Shown in pieces: positions 1-6,524 of a DNA stretch of 8,934 nt. The stretch comes from Aquificota bacterium. GTDB taxonomy: Bacteria; Aquificota; Aquificia; Aquificales; Hydrogenothermaceae. Under the pieces are notes generated by a model, which saw only the letters and a list, made by a program, of their open reading frames with translations, searched no databases and was not told the DNA's origin. A program made the position numbers and the translations under genes. The stretch is from the NCBI GenBank assembly GCA_013153295.1, contig JAADEV010000049.1, positions 1 to 8,934 on the forward strand, read 5' to 3'. Position 1 is the stretch's first letter. Each line of letters begins with the position of its first letter.

Positions 1-2
1 GG

Positions 3-278
3 TCTGGACTGTTTACAGGTTTTGCCTATCTGGTTGGGGTGTTCTTCCCAGTTGTTCCGTTTTTCTTTGCGCCTACCTCTTATGTGGCACTACCGTTTTC
101 CATACTGTTTGCAGGGCTTGTTTTAGCTACAGTGGGACTTGTAATAGCAGTTTTATCAGGTATCAGTATAAAGAAAAAGGTAATGGAAATGGTTATATCC
201 GCCTTTACAGCGGCGGCAATAGCCTACGGCTTCGGTAGTCTAATGCAGTCTATCTTCGGAATACAGATAGAACCTTAG
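3..278 (+). CDS. C-terminal part of a VIT1/CCC1-family (DUF125) iron/manganese transporter, partial at 5' end
   Basis: The frame is open from the first complete codon of the window to TAG at 276-278, so this is the 3' end of a gene that starts outside. The 91 visible residues read as three hydrophobic helices (about residues 2-22, 27-53 and 60-89) separated by a short basic loop, IKKK. This matches the last three of the five helices of VIT1/CCC1 proteins, and the opening GLFTGFAYLVG and the Gly/Ala-rich last helix are typical of that family. Members move Fe2+ or Mn2+ across membranes, and some prokaryotic ones carry an N-terminal ferritin-like domain; whether this one does cannot be seen. The GTG at 39 is internal and not a likely start. 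It converges on coaX with 6 bp between the stop codons. The family call is moderately firm; the metal is inferred. Confidence 0.72.
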   Translation, partial: SGLFTGFAYLVGVFFPVVPFFFAPTSYVALPFSILFAGLVLATVGLVIAVLSGISIKKKVMEMVISAFTAAAIAYGFGSLMQSIFGIQIEP

Positions 279-284
279 AGACCT

Positions 285-1022
285 CTATCCTAAAGAAAGT
301 ATGCCTTCCATTGAGAGGTGTTTGTCCAGTATTGTGGAGGGTAGACCTTTGTGGATTGTAGGGGCGTTTCCCCCTGTTATTACAACTTTGTGGGTGTATC
401 CCCTATTTTCATTTATCCTTTTTACCATTCCTTCTATAAGTGATATATACCCAAAGTAAAGACCTGCCTGTATGCTTTCTGTTGTTGCCTTTCCCACAGG
501 GCTGTCTGTAGGACTAAAGCTAACAGAGGGTAGCTTTGCAGTTTTTGAAAAAAGGCAGTTAATACTGGTCTCTATACCCGGGAATATAGCCCCACCTTCA
601 TACTCTCCCGCTGTATTTACCACATCAAAGGTTATAGCTGTCCCTAAATCTACAATTATAAGGGGTGGTTTGTATTTTTTTGATGCCCAGTAGGAGTTTA
701 CTAACCTGTCTATACCTACCTCGTCAGGCTTCCTGTATCTGTTTTTTATAGGAACAGGTATATCCTTACCTATCAGTAAGGTTTCTACACCGTATCTACT
801 AAAAGCTGTTTTTATCTTTCCTTCTACAGAGGGGACTACAGAGGAGATAAGAACCTTATTAACTTGGTTAATTCCTTCTATTGAGAGTATCTGGTTTATA
901 TCTAAAAACCAGTCATCTGTGGTTTTGTTAATATCTGTTTTTAACTTGTAGCTGTGTAGCCTTTCTCCCCTTTTGAAACCAACCTCAACGGTTGTGTTCC
1001 CTATATCTACCCCTATAACCAT
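285..1022 (-). CDS. coaX: type III pantothenate kinase
   Basis: CoaX phosphorylates pantothenate with ATP, the first step of coenzyme A synthesis, in the cytoplasm. The 245-residue length fits the family. Sequence landmarks of the ASKHA-fold type III enzymes are all present: the N-terminal phosphate loop DIGNT (residues 6-10), the GIDR motif with the presumed catalytic Asp105, the second phosphate motif VDLGTAITFD (124-133), GGAIFPGI (143-150) and a late ITGGNA. Type III kinases use a monovalent cation and are not feedback-inhibited by CoA, unlike CoaA (family knowledge). The ATG is one base after the amidase TAG, with no strong Shine-Dalgarno of its own, so translation is probably coupled to the amidase. 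The pairing with an amidase is not a known functional link and probably reflects operon packing. Confidence 0.95.
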   Translation of the reverse strand: MVIGVDIGNTTVEVGFKRGERLHSYKLKTDINKTTDDWFLDINQILSIEGINQVNKVLISSVVPSVEGKIKTAFSRYGVETLLIGKDIPVPIKNRYRKPDEVGIDRLVNSYWASKKYKPPLIIVDLGTAITFDVVNTAGEYEGGAIFPGIETSINCLFSKTAKLPSVSFSPTDSPVGKATTESIQAGLYFGYISLIEGMVKRINENRGYTHKVVITGGNAPTIHKGLPSTILDKHLSMEGILSLG

Positions 1023-1023
1023 T

Positions 1024-2088
1024 CTACTTTCTGTAGAAGTAATCTACTATAGCCCTGTATACACGCTTACTGAAGTTGTTTATAAACCATCTACTTTTTA
1101 GCTTTCTTGCATCGTATCTATTGGAGATATAAAGAACCTCTATAAGAACAGAAGGTATACCGGGGGTTTTTAAAACTGCAAAGTTTGCACTACCTACCTT
1201 TTTAACCTTTGTAATACCGCTTAATCTCCTGTGTAGGATACGGGCAAACTTTCTACCACCTGTTAAGGTTTTGTTTATGGCTATCTCTGCAAGTATCCTG
1301 TTAACCATTCTGTTTTTAGATGTAGCCTTTACAAACTTAAGGACTGTTTCGTTTTCCTTTTGTGCCACAAGCCTTGCCAGTTTTGATGTAGCCCCCCTAA
1401 AGCTAAGTGTGTATATATAAGTTCCTGACAGCCTTCTATCTGTGTGGGAGTTGCAGTGTATACTGATAAACAGGTCTGCGTTTTTTTGTATTGCAAAAAC
1501 AGTTCTGTCATACAGGCTAACATACCTATCACTGTTCCTTGTAAGGTAAACCTTAAATCTGCCGTCCCTTTCAAGTATAGCCTTTAGCTTTCTGGCTATA
1601 TACAGGTTCATATGCTTTTCAACTATTCCGTTCATTATAGCCCCTGTATCCTTACCACCGTGTCCCGGGTCTATTACGATTACTTTCTTTTCAAATCTCT
1701 GTTTTGTTTTTCCCTTTATGTAGGATTTTTTTGCCTTTTCTGTTTTAAAGAAATCTATAACTATTCTGTATGGCTTGGAAAGGGCAAAAACCCTGTAGCC
1801 TTTAACATTATCAGTGAGGTTAAAAATCAGGTTAGTCCTGTTTCCTTTGTAAAGGACATCAAGGCTGTCTATAAACTTTTTGTTTAAAGGTTTCTTAAGA
1901 CCCCATACCTTACCTTTAAGTGTAAGTATAACAACCCCTGCCTCTTGGGAGGCTGTTTTACTAAAGTGGACAACCTTGTTAGGCTGTATAACAACCCTGT
2001 AAAAATCTTTATGTTCAAAATGCCTTACAGTTGTGGCGTGGACAAATGTGGTAATAGTAAGTAATACTAAAAAGACCTTCCTTAACAT
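1024..2088 (-). CDS. secreted N-acetylmuramoyl-L-alanine amidase (AMIN + Amidase_3)
   Basis: A 354-residue zinc amidase that would cleave the bond between MurNAc and the L-Ala of peptidoglycan stem peptides in the periplasm, usually during daughter-cell separation. Residues 1-18 form a signal peptide (MLRK, hydrophobic core, VHA cleavage site). Residues about 20-115 look like an AMIN-type beta domain, which targets AmiC-like enzymes to the wall or septum. The Amidase_3 domain starts near 134: DPGHGG with zinc ligand His143, Glu157, SIHCNS with zinc ligand His211, and the catalytic Glu317 in LIEVLYISN (usually VEtgFlSN in the family). The frame stays open upstream to 2196, but that would run into pdxJ; the start at 2088 is chosen because it begins the signal peptide and follows a purine-rich ribosome site. 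It is the first gene of a pair with coaX. AmiC-type function is inferred. Confidence 0.92.
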   Translation of the reverse strand: MLRKVFLVLLTITTFVHATTVRHFEHKDFYRVVIQPNKVVHFSKTASQEAGVVILTLKGKVWGLKKPLNKKFIDSLDVLYKGNRTNLIFNLTDNVKGYRVFALSKPYRIVIDFFKTEKAKKSYIKGKTKQRFEKKVIVIDPGHGGKDTGAIMNGIVEKHMNLYIARKLKAILERDGRFKVYLTRNSDRYVSLYDRTVFAIQKNADLFISIHCNSHTDRRLSGTYIYTLSFRGATSKLARLVAQKENETVLKFVKATSKNRMVNRILAEIAINKTLTGGRKFARILHRRLSGITKVKKVGSANFAVLKTPGIPSVLIEVLYISNRYDARKLKSRWFINNFSKRVYRAIVDYFYRK

Positions 2089-2101
2089 TCCCTTTCCCTT
2101 T
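2089..2101 (-). promoter_or_regulatory. ribosome binding site of the amidase gene
   Basis: On the minus strand the bases before the ATG at 2088 read AAAGGGAAAGGGA, two tandem purine blocks resembling Shine-Dalgarno sequences. They support the start at 2088 over the longer open frame that begins at 2196 inside pdxJ. Confidence 0.6.
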
Positions 2102-2129
2102 GCTTTTAAATCTCCTTTTATTTTAAAAT
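2100..2129 (+). promoter_or_regulatory. candidate pdxJ promoter in the divergent region, overlapping a possible amidase -10
   Basis: On the plus strand TTGCTT (2100-2105) and TAAAAT (2124-2129) sit 18 bp apart, a reasonable sigma-70-type pair, which would start transcription about 35 bases before pdxJ. The -10 lies in a perfect 10-bp palindrome, ATTTTAAAAT (2120-2129), so the minus strand carries the same TAAAAT (2125-2120) at a suitable distance for the amidase; no good minus-strand -35 is visible. The assignment rests on consensus matching only. Confidence 0.35.
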
Positions 2130-2155
2130 TTTCGGAGAGAAAAAATCCACACTTT

Positions 2156-2162
2156 AAGGGAG
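2156..2162 (+). promoter_or_regulatory. ribosome binding site of pdxJ
   Basis: AAGGGAG lies 7 bases before the GTG at 2170 and supports that non-ATG start, which is also where the conserved family N-terminus begins. Confidence 0.65.
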
Positions 2163-2169
2163 TGTTGGC

Positions 2170-2901
2170 GTGAGACTTGGGGTTAATATTGACCATATAG
2201 CCACTATAAGGGAGGCAAGGAAAACATACGAACCTGACCCTGTAAAAGGGGCTTTAATTGCACAGGACGCAGGGGCAGACCAGATTACATTCCACCTACG
2301 GGAGGACAGGAGACATATACAGGACAGTGATGTGGAAAAACTTAAATGTGTAGTAAGGATACCCCTCAATATGGAAATGGCACCTACAGAGGAGATGAAA
2401 GAGATAGCCCTTAGGATAAAACCTGACAGGATAACCCTTGTTCCGGAGAAAAGGCAGGAGATAACAACTGAAGGTGGGCTTGATGTGGTTGGAATGGAGG
2501 ATTTTTTAAGGGATTATATATCCCAGTTAAAGGCAGGTGGTCTTAAGGTAGCCCTGTTTATAGACCCGGATTTTAGCCAGATAGATGCTTCTGTTAATGT
2601 GGGGGCTGATGCTGTGGAGATACACACAGGGGAGTATGCCAACGCCAAGGACGAAAGGGATAGGGAGTATCAGCTTGAAAGGGTTAGAAAAGCCAGCCAG
2701 TATGCAAAATCAAAGGGTATAAATGTTTTTGCAGGACACGGTTTAACATACACAAATGTAAAGCCTATAGCCTCTATAAAGGAGATAGAGGAACTTAATA
2801 TAGGACACTCTATAATAGCAAACTCTGTATTTTTAGGGCTTGATGAAGCTGTAAGGCTTATGAAAAGGCTAATATCAGAAGCAAGAAATGACACTTTATA
2901 G
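2170..2901 (+). CDS. pdxJ: pyridoxine 5'-phosphate synthase
   Basis: PdxJ condenses 1-deoxy-D-xylulose 5-phosphate with 3-amino-2-oxopropyl phosphate to give pyridoxine 5'-phosphate, the ring-closing step of DXP-dependent vitamin B6 synthesis. The 243-residue protein follows the E. coli enzyme closely from the first residues: [14 protein letters not shown] (4-17), the HLREDRRH block with His42 (E. coli His45), Glu69 in the [10 protein letters not shown] segment (E. coli Glu72), [15 protein letters not shown] (92-106), [11 protein letters not shown] (150-160), and His190 in AGHGLTY (E. coli His193). All three catalytic positions are kept with a constant offset of three. The start is GTG with a good ribosome site. 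It is followed 15 bp later by an ABC exporter gene, likely co-transcribed. Having PdxJ implies the DXP route rather than PdxST. Confidence 0.97.
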   Translation: MRLGVNIDHIATIREARKTYEPDPVKGALIAQDAGADQITFHLREDRRHIQDSDVEKLKCVVRIPLNMEMAPTEEMKEIALRIKPDRITLVPEKRQEITTEGGLDVVGMEDFLRDYISQLKAGGLKVALFIDPDFSQIDASVNVGADAVEIHTGEYANAKDERDREYQLERVRKASQYAKSKGINVFAGHGLTYTNVKPIASIKEIEELNIGHSIIANSVFLGLDEAVRLMKRLISEARNDTL

Positions 2902-2902
2902 G

Positions 2903-2908
2903 TAGGTG
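2903..2908 (+). promoter_or_regulatory. ribosome binding site of the MsbA-like ABC exporter
   Basis: TAGGTG lies just after the pdxJ stop and 8 bases before the TTG at 2917. It is a moderate match that supports the TTG start. Confidence 0.45.
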
Positions 2909-2916
2909 TTAAGCCT

Positions 2917-4689
2917 TTGGGTATTAGCTGGAAGGATATTACAGCCCTTTTAAAACAGCATAAAAAAAAGCTGATTATTGGGCATATCCTTGCTGTCCTT
3001 GCCACAGCTGTCAGTATACCTACACCACTTTTTTTACCACTTCTTGTAGATGAGGTTCTACTTGGTAAAGAGGGGATTTTTATACAAACCTACAGAAAGT
3101 TGTTTGGGGAGGGGACACCTTTAACATATGTCCTTACAGCCCTTGGTATAGTCCTTTTACTACGGTTTTTGTTTTTTGTTTTTAATGTGCTACAGGCTAA
3201 GGTATTCACAAGTATATCAAAGGATATTACCTTCCAAATAAGGAAGATGCTACTTGACCACCTTAAAAAGGTTTCTATGTCAGAGTTTGAAACTGTAGGT
3301 AGTGGGTCTATAGCCTCAAAGTTTATAACAGATATTAACACTATAGATGAGTTTTTAGGGAAAACCATAAGCAGGTTTTTAATATCTGTTCTTACGATTA
3401 TCGGGGTTGGGATTGTTCTGATAATGATAAACTGGAAGTTAGGGCTTTTGATAGTCCTACTTAACCCTGTGGTTATTTACTTTACAACTGTTATAGGTAG
3501 AAGGATAGGGAAGTTAAAAGCCTTTGAAAACAGGGCGGTGGAAAAGTTTCAGGAGAAACTTACAGAGGTTTTAGACCTTTTCTGGCAGATAAGGGCATCT
3601 AACAAAGAAGACAGGTTTATAGGCTACTTAATAAACTCGGCAAAGGAAGTTAAAAGGACAGCCACAGAGTTTGGCTGGAAAAGTGAGGCGGCGGCAAGGT
3701 TGTCTATGCTTGTTTTCCTTACAGGATACGAGTTATTCCGTGCAGTAAGTATACTGTTTGTGGCTTACTCAGACCTGTCTATAGGTCTTATGCTTGCCAT
3801 ATTCAGCTACCTGTGGGTTATGATGACACCTGTGCAGGAACTACTTGGCATACAGTATGCCTTCCACTCTGCAGACGCTTCCCTTAAAAGGATTAACCAG
3901 ATTTTCCAAATGAAAACAGAACCACAGTATCCCCATATACTAAACCCATTTAAAAATAGGGAGACCTGTTCTTTAACACTTAAAGATGTTTACTTTTCCT
4001 ACGATGGAAAGGAGTATGTTATAAAGGGTGTAAGGATAAATGCAGAAAGGGGGCAGAAGATAGCAATAGTAGGGGCAAGTGGAAGTGGGAAAACCACATT
4101 AGCCCATATTATAGTTGGGTTTTTCCCTGTTGATAAAGGTGATGTGTTATACGACGGTATCACTGTTAAGGAGATAGGTCTTGATGTGGTAAGGGAGAAT
4201 GTTTCCCTTGTTTTACAAAATCCACAGATATTTAATGATACTGTCAGATTTAACCTTACACTTGGTAGTGATATACCTGAAACAAAGATTTGGGAAGCGT
4301 TGGAGATAGCCCAGTTAAAGGAAACTGTGGAAAAACTACCACAGAAGTTAGACACTGTAATAGGTAAAAACGGTATAAAGCTGTCAGGTGGTCAAAGGCA
4401 AAGGCTGGCAATAGCCAGAATGATACTACAAAACCCAAAGATAGTGATACTTGATGAGGCTACCTCAGCCCTTGATGCCCATACAGAGTATAAGCTGTTC
4501 CAAGCCCTTGAGAAATACTTAAGGAACAAAACCACCATCATAATAGCCCACAGGTTAACGACCGTCTTAAAGGCTGATTATATCTATGTCCTTGATAAAG
4601 GGGAGGTTGTAGAGGAGGGAACACATCAGGAATTAATAAAAAGGGAAGGGCTTTACAACTCTTTTATAAAACAGTATTTCTGTAGCTAA
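2917..4689 (+). CDS. MsbA-like ABC exporter, fused membrane and ATPase domains
   Basis: A 590-residue half-transporter of the ABC type IV exporter (MsbA/lipid/multidrug) group, expected to act as an inner-membrane homodimer. The N-terminal membrane domain (about 1-330) shows six hydrophobic segments near 18-46, 66-92, 150-170, 173-193, 262-285 and 287-305. The ATPase domain (about 345-590) has every motif intact: Walker A GASGSGKTT with Lys392, Q-loop Gln434, signature LSGGQ (489-493), Walker B with Asp513 and the catalytic Glu514, and H-loop His545. Translation starts at TTG, 15 bp after pdxJ; no in-frame ATG gives a full first membrane helix. The stop is one base from the stop of the convergent ZnuC-like gene. 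Lipid A or phospholipid flipping is the common role of this subgroup, but no lipopolysaccharide genes are nearby and the substrate cannot be read from sequence, so no symbol is given. Confidence 0.9.
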   Translation: MGISWKDITALLKQHKKKLIIGHILAVLATAVSIPTPLFLPLLVDEVLLGKEGIFIQTYRKLFGEGTPLTYVLTALGIVLLLRFLFFVFNVLQAKVFTSISKDITFQIRKMLLDHLKKVSMSEFETVGSGSIASKFITDINTIDEFLGKTISRFLISVLTIIGVGIVLIMINWKLGLLIVLLNPVVIYFTTVIGRRIGKLKAFENRAVEKFQEKLTEVLDLFWQIRASNKEDRFIGYLINSAKEVKRTATEFGWKSEAAARLSMLVFLTGYELFRAVSILFVAYSDLSIGLMLAIFSYLWVMMTPVQELLGIQYAFHSADASLKRINQIFQMKTEPQYPHILNPFKNRETCSLTLKDVYFSYDGKEYVIKGVRINAERGQKIAIVGASGSGKTTLAHIIVGFFPVDKGDVLYDGITVKEIGLDVVRENVSLVLQNPQIFNDTVRFNLTLGSDIPETKIWEALEIAQLKETVEKLPQKLDTVIGKNGIKLSGGQRQRLAIARMILQNPKIVILDEATSALDAHTEYKLFQALEKYLRNKTTIIIAHRLTTVLKADYIYVLDKGEVVEEGTHQELIKREGLYNSFIKQYFCS

Positions 4690-4690
4690 G

Positions 4691-5482
4691 TTATTTATGC
4701 TGTCCGTCTATATGGAAATGTTCACAGGTAGCACACTCAGGGGAGTGTATCACAACCTCAACATCTTCACCGTAGAGGCATTTTAACATACCATTTTGGG
4801 TGGTAAGTAGGTTCTGTGGTGTGTCGTAGTAGTGTAGATACCTGTTAAGCCCTGCCACCTTATCCACAAACCTGCCTATAACCCCAATATCGTGGGAAAC
4901 CATCACTATGGACATTCTTTTTTCTTCCTTTAGCTGTTTTAGGAAGGTATACAAACTTTCCTGTGCTACCACATCAACCCCTGTGGAAGGTTCATCAAGG
5001 AAAAGGATAACAGGTTCAGAGGCTAATGCCCTTGCAAGGGATACCCTTTGTTGCTGTCCCCCTGACAGTTTACTGTAGGGGTGGTTTGCGTATTCTTCCA
5101 TTTTTACTTCTTTTAGGTATTTTAGGGCTATTTTTACCTTTTCCGCTTTAGGTAGTTTTTTCCTTATAAGCCCCAGTAAAACCACATCTAAAACTGAAAA
5201 CGGGAAATCCTTTGGTATCTTCATCTTTTGTGGTAGGTATCCAACCTTACCTGTTTTTACCGCCTCCCTCGGTTCTGTTCCAAGGAGTAGTATTCTACCT
5301 GCTGTAGGCTTTAGCAACCCTAAACACAGTTTTATTAAGGTTGTTTTTCCTCCTCCGTTGGGACCAACTATAGCCACAAACTCCCCCCTCTTTACTTCAA
5401 GGTTTATATCCTCAAGGATAACCTTATCCCCTATCTGATACTTTAGGTTTTCTATTTTTAAGACTATCTCTGTATCTACCAT
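4691..5482 (-). CDS. ZnuC-like metal ABC transporter ATP-binding protein with Cys/His-rich tail
   Basis: A 263-residue stand-alone ABC ATPase. It has Walker A GPNGGGKTT with Lys46, Q-loop Gln85 in YLPQK, LSGGQQQR (139-146), Walker B with Asp163 and Glu164, and H-loop His197. The Q-loop region, the SVLDVVLLGL segment (96-105) and the YGEDVEVVIH element near the C-terminus (237-246) are typical of ATPases of zinc/manganese uptake systems (ZnuC/MntB/SitB type) that energise a separate permease and solute-binding protein. Neither partner is in the window. The last 18 residues contain His246, Cys250, Cys253, His255, His257 and His262, a possible metal-binding tail. The ATG overlaps the stop of the dehydrogenase gene by one base (TAATG), with AAAGG at 5490-5494 as ribosome site, so it is the third gene of a coupled operon. 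Zinc versus manganese or iron is not resolved. Confidence 0.85.
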   Translation of the reverse strand: MVDTEIVLKIENLKYQIGDKVILEDINLEVKRGEFVAIVGPNGGGKTTLIKLCLGLLKPTAGRILLLGTEPREAVKTGKVGYLPQKMKIPKDFPFSVLDVVLLGLIRKKLPKAEKVKIALKYLKEVKMEEYANHPYSKLSGGQQQRVSLARALASEPVILFLDEPSTGVDVVAQESLYTFLKQLKEEKRMSIVMVSHDIGVIGRFVDKVAGLNRYLHYYDTPQNLLTTQNGMLKCLYGEDVEVVIHSPECATCEHFHIDGQHK

Positions 5483-6510
5483 TAGGAAACCTTTACAACT
5501 ATCTTCCCGAAAAACTGGCGGGATAGTAGCTTTTGGTAAGCCTGTTTCACATCGTCTAAATCAAACACACTGTCTATAATCGGCTTTAATCTGTATGGGA
5601 AAAACTTAAGGTAATGGGCAACTTCACCTTTTGTTCCCATATATACACCGTGTATGGTTATATTCTTCCCGAAAATCTTACGGAGGTTTATCTGTGGGCT
5701 TCCACCTGTTGTAGCCCCAAAGGTTATAACCTTTCCTCCCCTTTTTGCACACTCTATAGAACCTGTAAGGGTTTCTTCCCCTATATGGTCAACCACTATA
5801 TCACACAGCTTTCCGTCTGTAATCTGTTTTACAGCATCAACAAAATCCAAATTACGGTAGTTTATAACATAGTCAGCCCCTATCTCCTTTGCCTTTTCTA
5901 CCTTCCAGTCGTCCCCTACGGTGGTTATTACTGTAGCCCCGTGCATCTTTGCTATCTGTATACCTGCCGTTCCTACCCCACTACCTCCACCGTGTATCAG
6001 AACTGTATCACCGGGTTTTATACCTCCCCTGCTTACGAGGGAGTGCCACATTGTTGTGTATGTAATCCCTATACAGGAAGCCTCCTCAAAGGAAAGTCCA
6101 TCAGGTATTTTAAAAAGGTTTACCGCAGGGACTTTAACATACTCAGCGGACACACCGTTTGTTAAAACACCAAGTAGGTGGTATCTATCACACAGGTTAT
6201 CCTGCCCTGCCCTACACCTTTCACAAACTCCACAGGATATACCGGGATACACTATAACCTTATCACCGGGTTTTATATGTTTAACCCCACAGCCTACCTT
6301 TTCCACCACACCTGAGGCATCTGAACCGAATATGTGTGGCAGTGGTATCTCCGCAGGATACTTTCCTTCCATTACCCATATATCAAGGTGGTTAAGGGAA
6401 AACGCTTTTACTTTTACAAGGACTTCGTTGTCATCTATCTGTGGGTCAGGTAGTATACCAACCTTTATATTTTCATAACTGCCAAGGGTGTTGTAATAAG
6501 CCGCTTTCAT
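5482..6510 (-). CDS. zinc-containing MDR-family alcohol dehydrogenase/quinone oxidoreductase-like protein
   Basis: A 342-residue medium-chain dehydrogenase/reductase. The N-terminal GroES-like domain carries the four-cysteine structural zinc lobe, Cys93, Cys96, Cys99 and Cys107. The Rossmann domain follows, with the glycine-rich HGGGSGVGTAG loop at 173-183. The canonical catalytic zinc ligands are not kept: the usual Cys-His-x-Asp reads NHLD (40-43), and the usual Gly-His-Glu reads GSD (62-64), with His59 just before it. This NHLD/PH..G.D pattern belongs to an MDR subgroup found in thermophiles and annotated as alcohol dehydrogenase or quinone reductase, so it may use a different metal site or none. 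An Asp pair (200-201) after the second Rossmann strand would favour NADH, but this is weak evidence. The start has a strong ribosome site. It sits between the DUF3880-like gene and the ZnuC-like gene. The substrate is unknown. Confidence 0.88.
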   Translation of the reverse strand: MKAAYYNTLGSYENIKVGILPDPQIDDNEVLVKVKAFSLNHLDIWVMEGKYPAEIPLPHIFGSDASGVVEKVGCGVKHIKPGDKVIVYPGISCGVCERCRAGQDNLCDRYHLLGVLTNGVSAEYVKVPAVNLFKIPDGLSFEEASCIGITYTTMWHSLVSRGGIKPGDTVLIHGGGSGVGTAGIQIAKMHGATVITTVGDDWKVEKAKEIGADYVINYRNLDFVDAVKQITDGKLCDIVVDHIGEETLTGSIECAKRGGKVITFGATTGGSPQINLRKIFGKNITIHGVYMGTKGEVAHYLKFFPYRLKPIIDSVFDLDDVKQAYQKLLSRQFFGKIVVKVS

Positions 6511-6515
6511 TCCCT

Positions 6516-6524
6516 ACCTCCTTT
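6516..6524 (-). promoter_or_regulatory. strong ribosome binding site of the MDR dehydrogenase, overlapping the upstream stop codon
   Basis: On the minus strand AAAGGAGGT ends 5 bases before the ATG at 6510 and shares two bases with the TAA of the preceding gene (6525-6523). It is the best Shine-Dalgarno match in the window and suggests translational coupling. Confidence 0.8.

Noticed and set aside
249..271. Inverted repeat TCTATC/GATAGA at the end of the VIT1/CCC1-type gene as a terminator.
   Set aside because: It has a 6 bp AT-rich stem, an 11-base loop and no following T-tract, so it is too weak to call.
2089..2196. Longer amidase start at 2196, adding 36 residues.
   Set aside because: It would overlap the start of pdxJ and put a hydrophilic leader before an obvious signal peptide; the start at 2088 has a purine-rich ribosome site.
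5614..6478. Two long plus-strand open frames (183 and 185 codons) opposite the MDR dehydrogenase.
   Set aside because: They are antisense to a clearly conserved enzyme, are rich in Cys/Tyr/Pro as expected from reverse reading, and have no good ribosome site.
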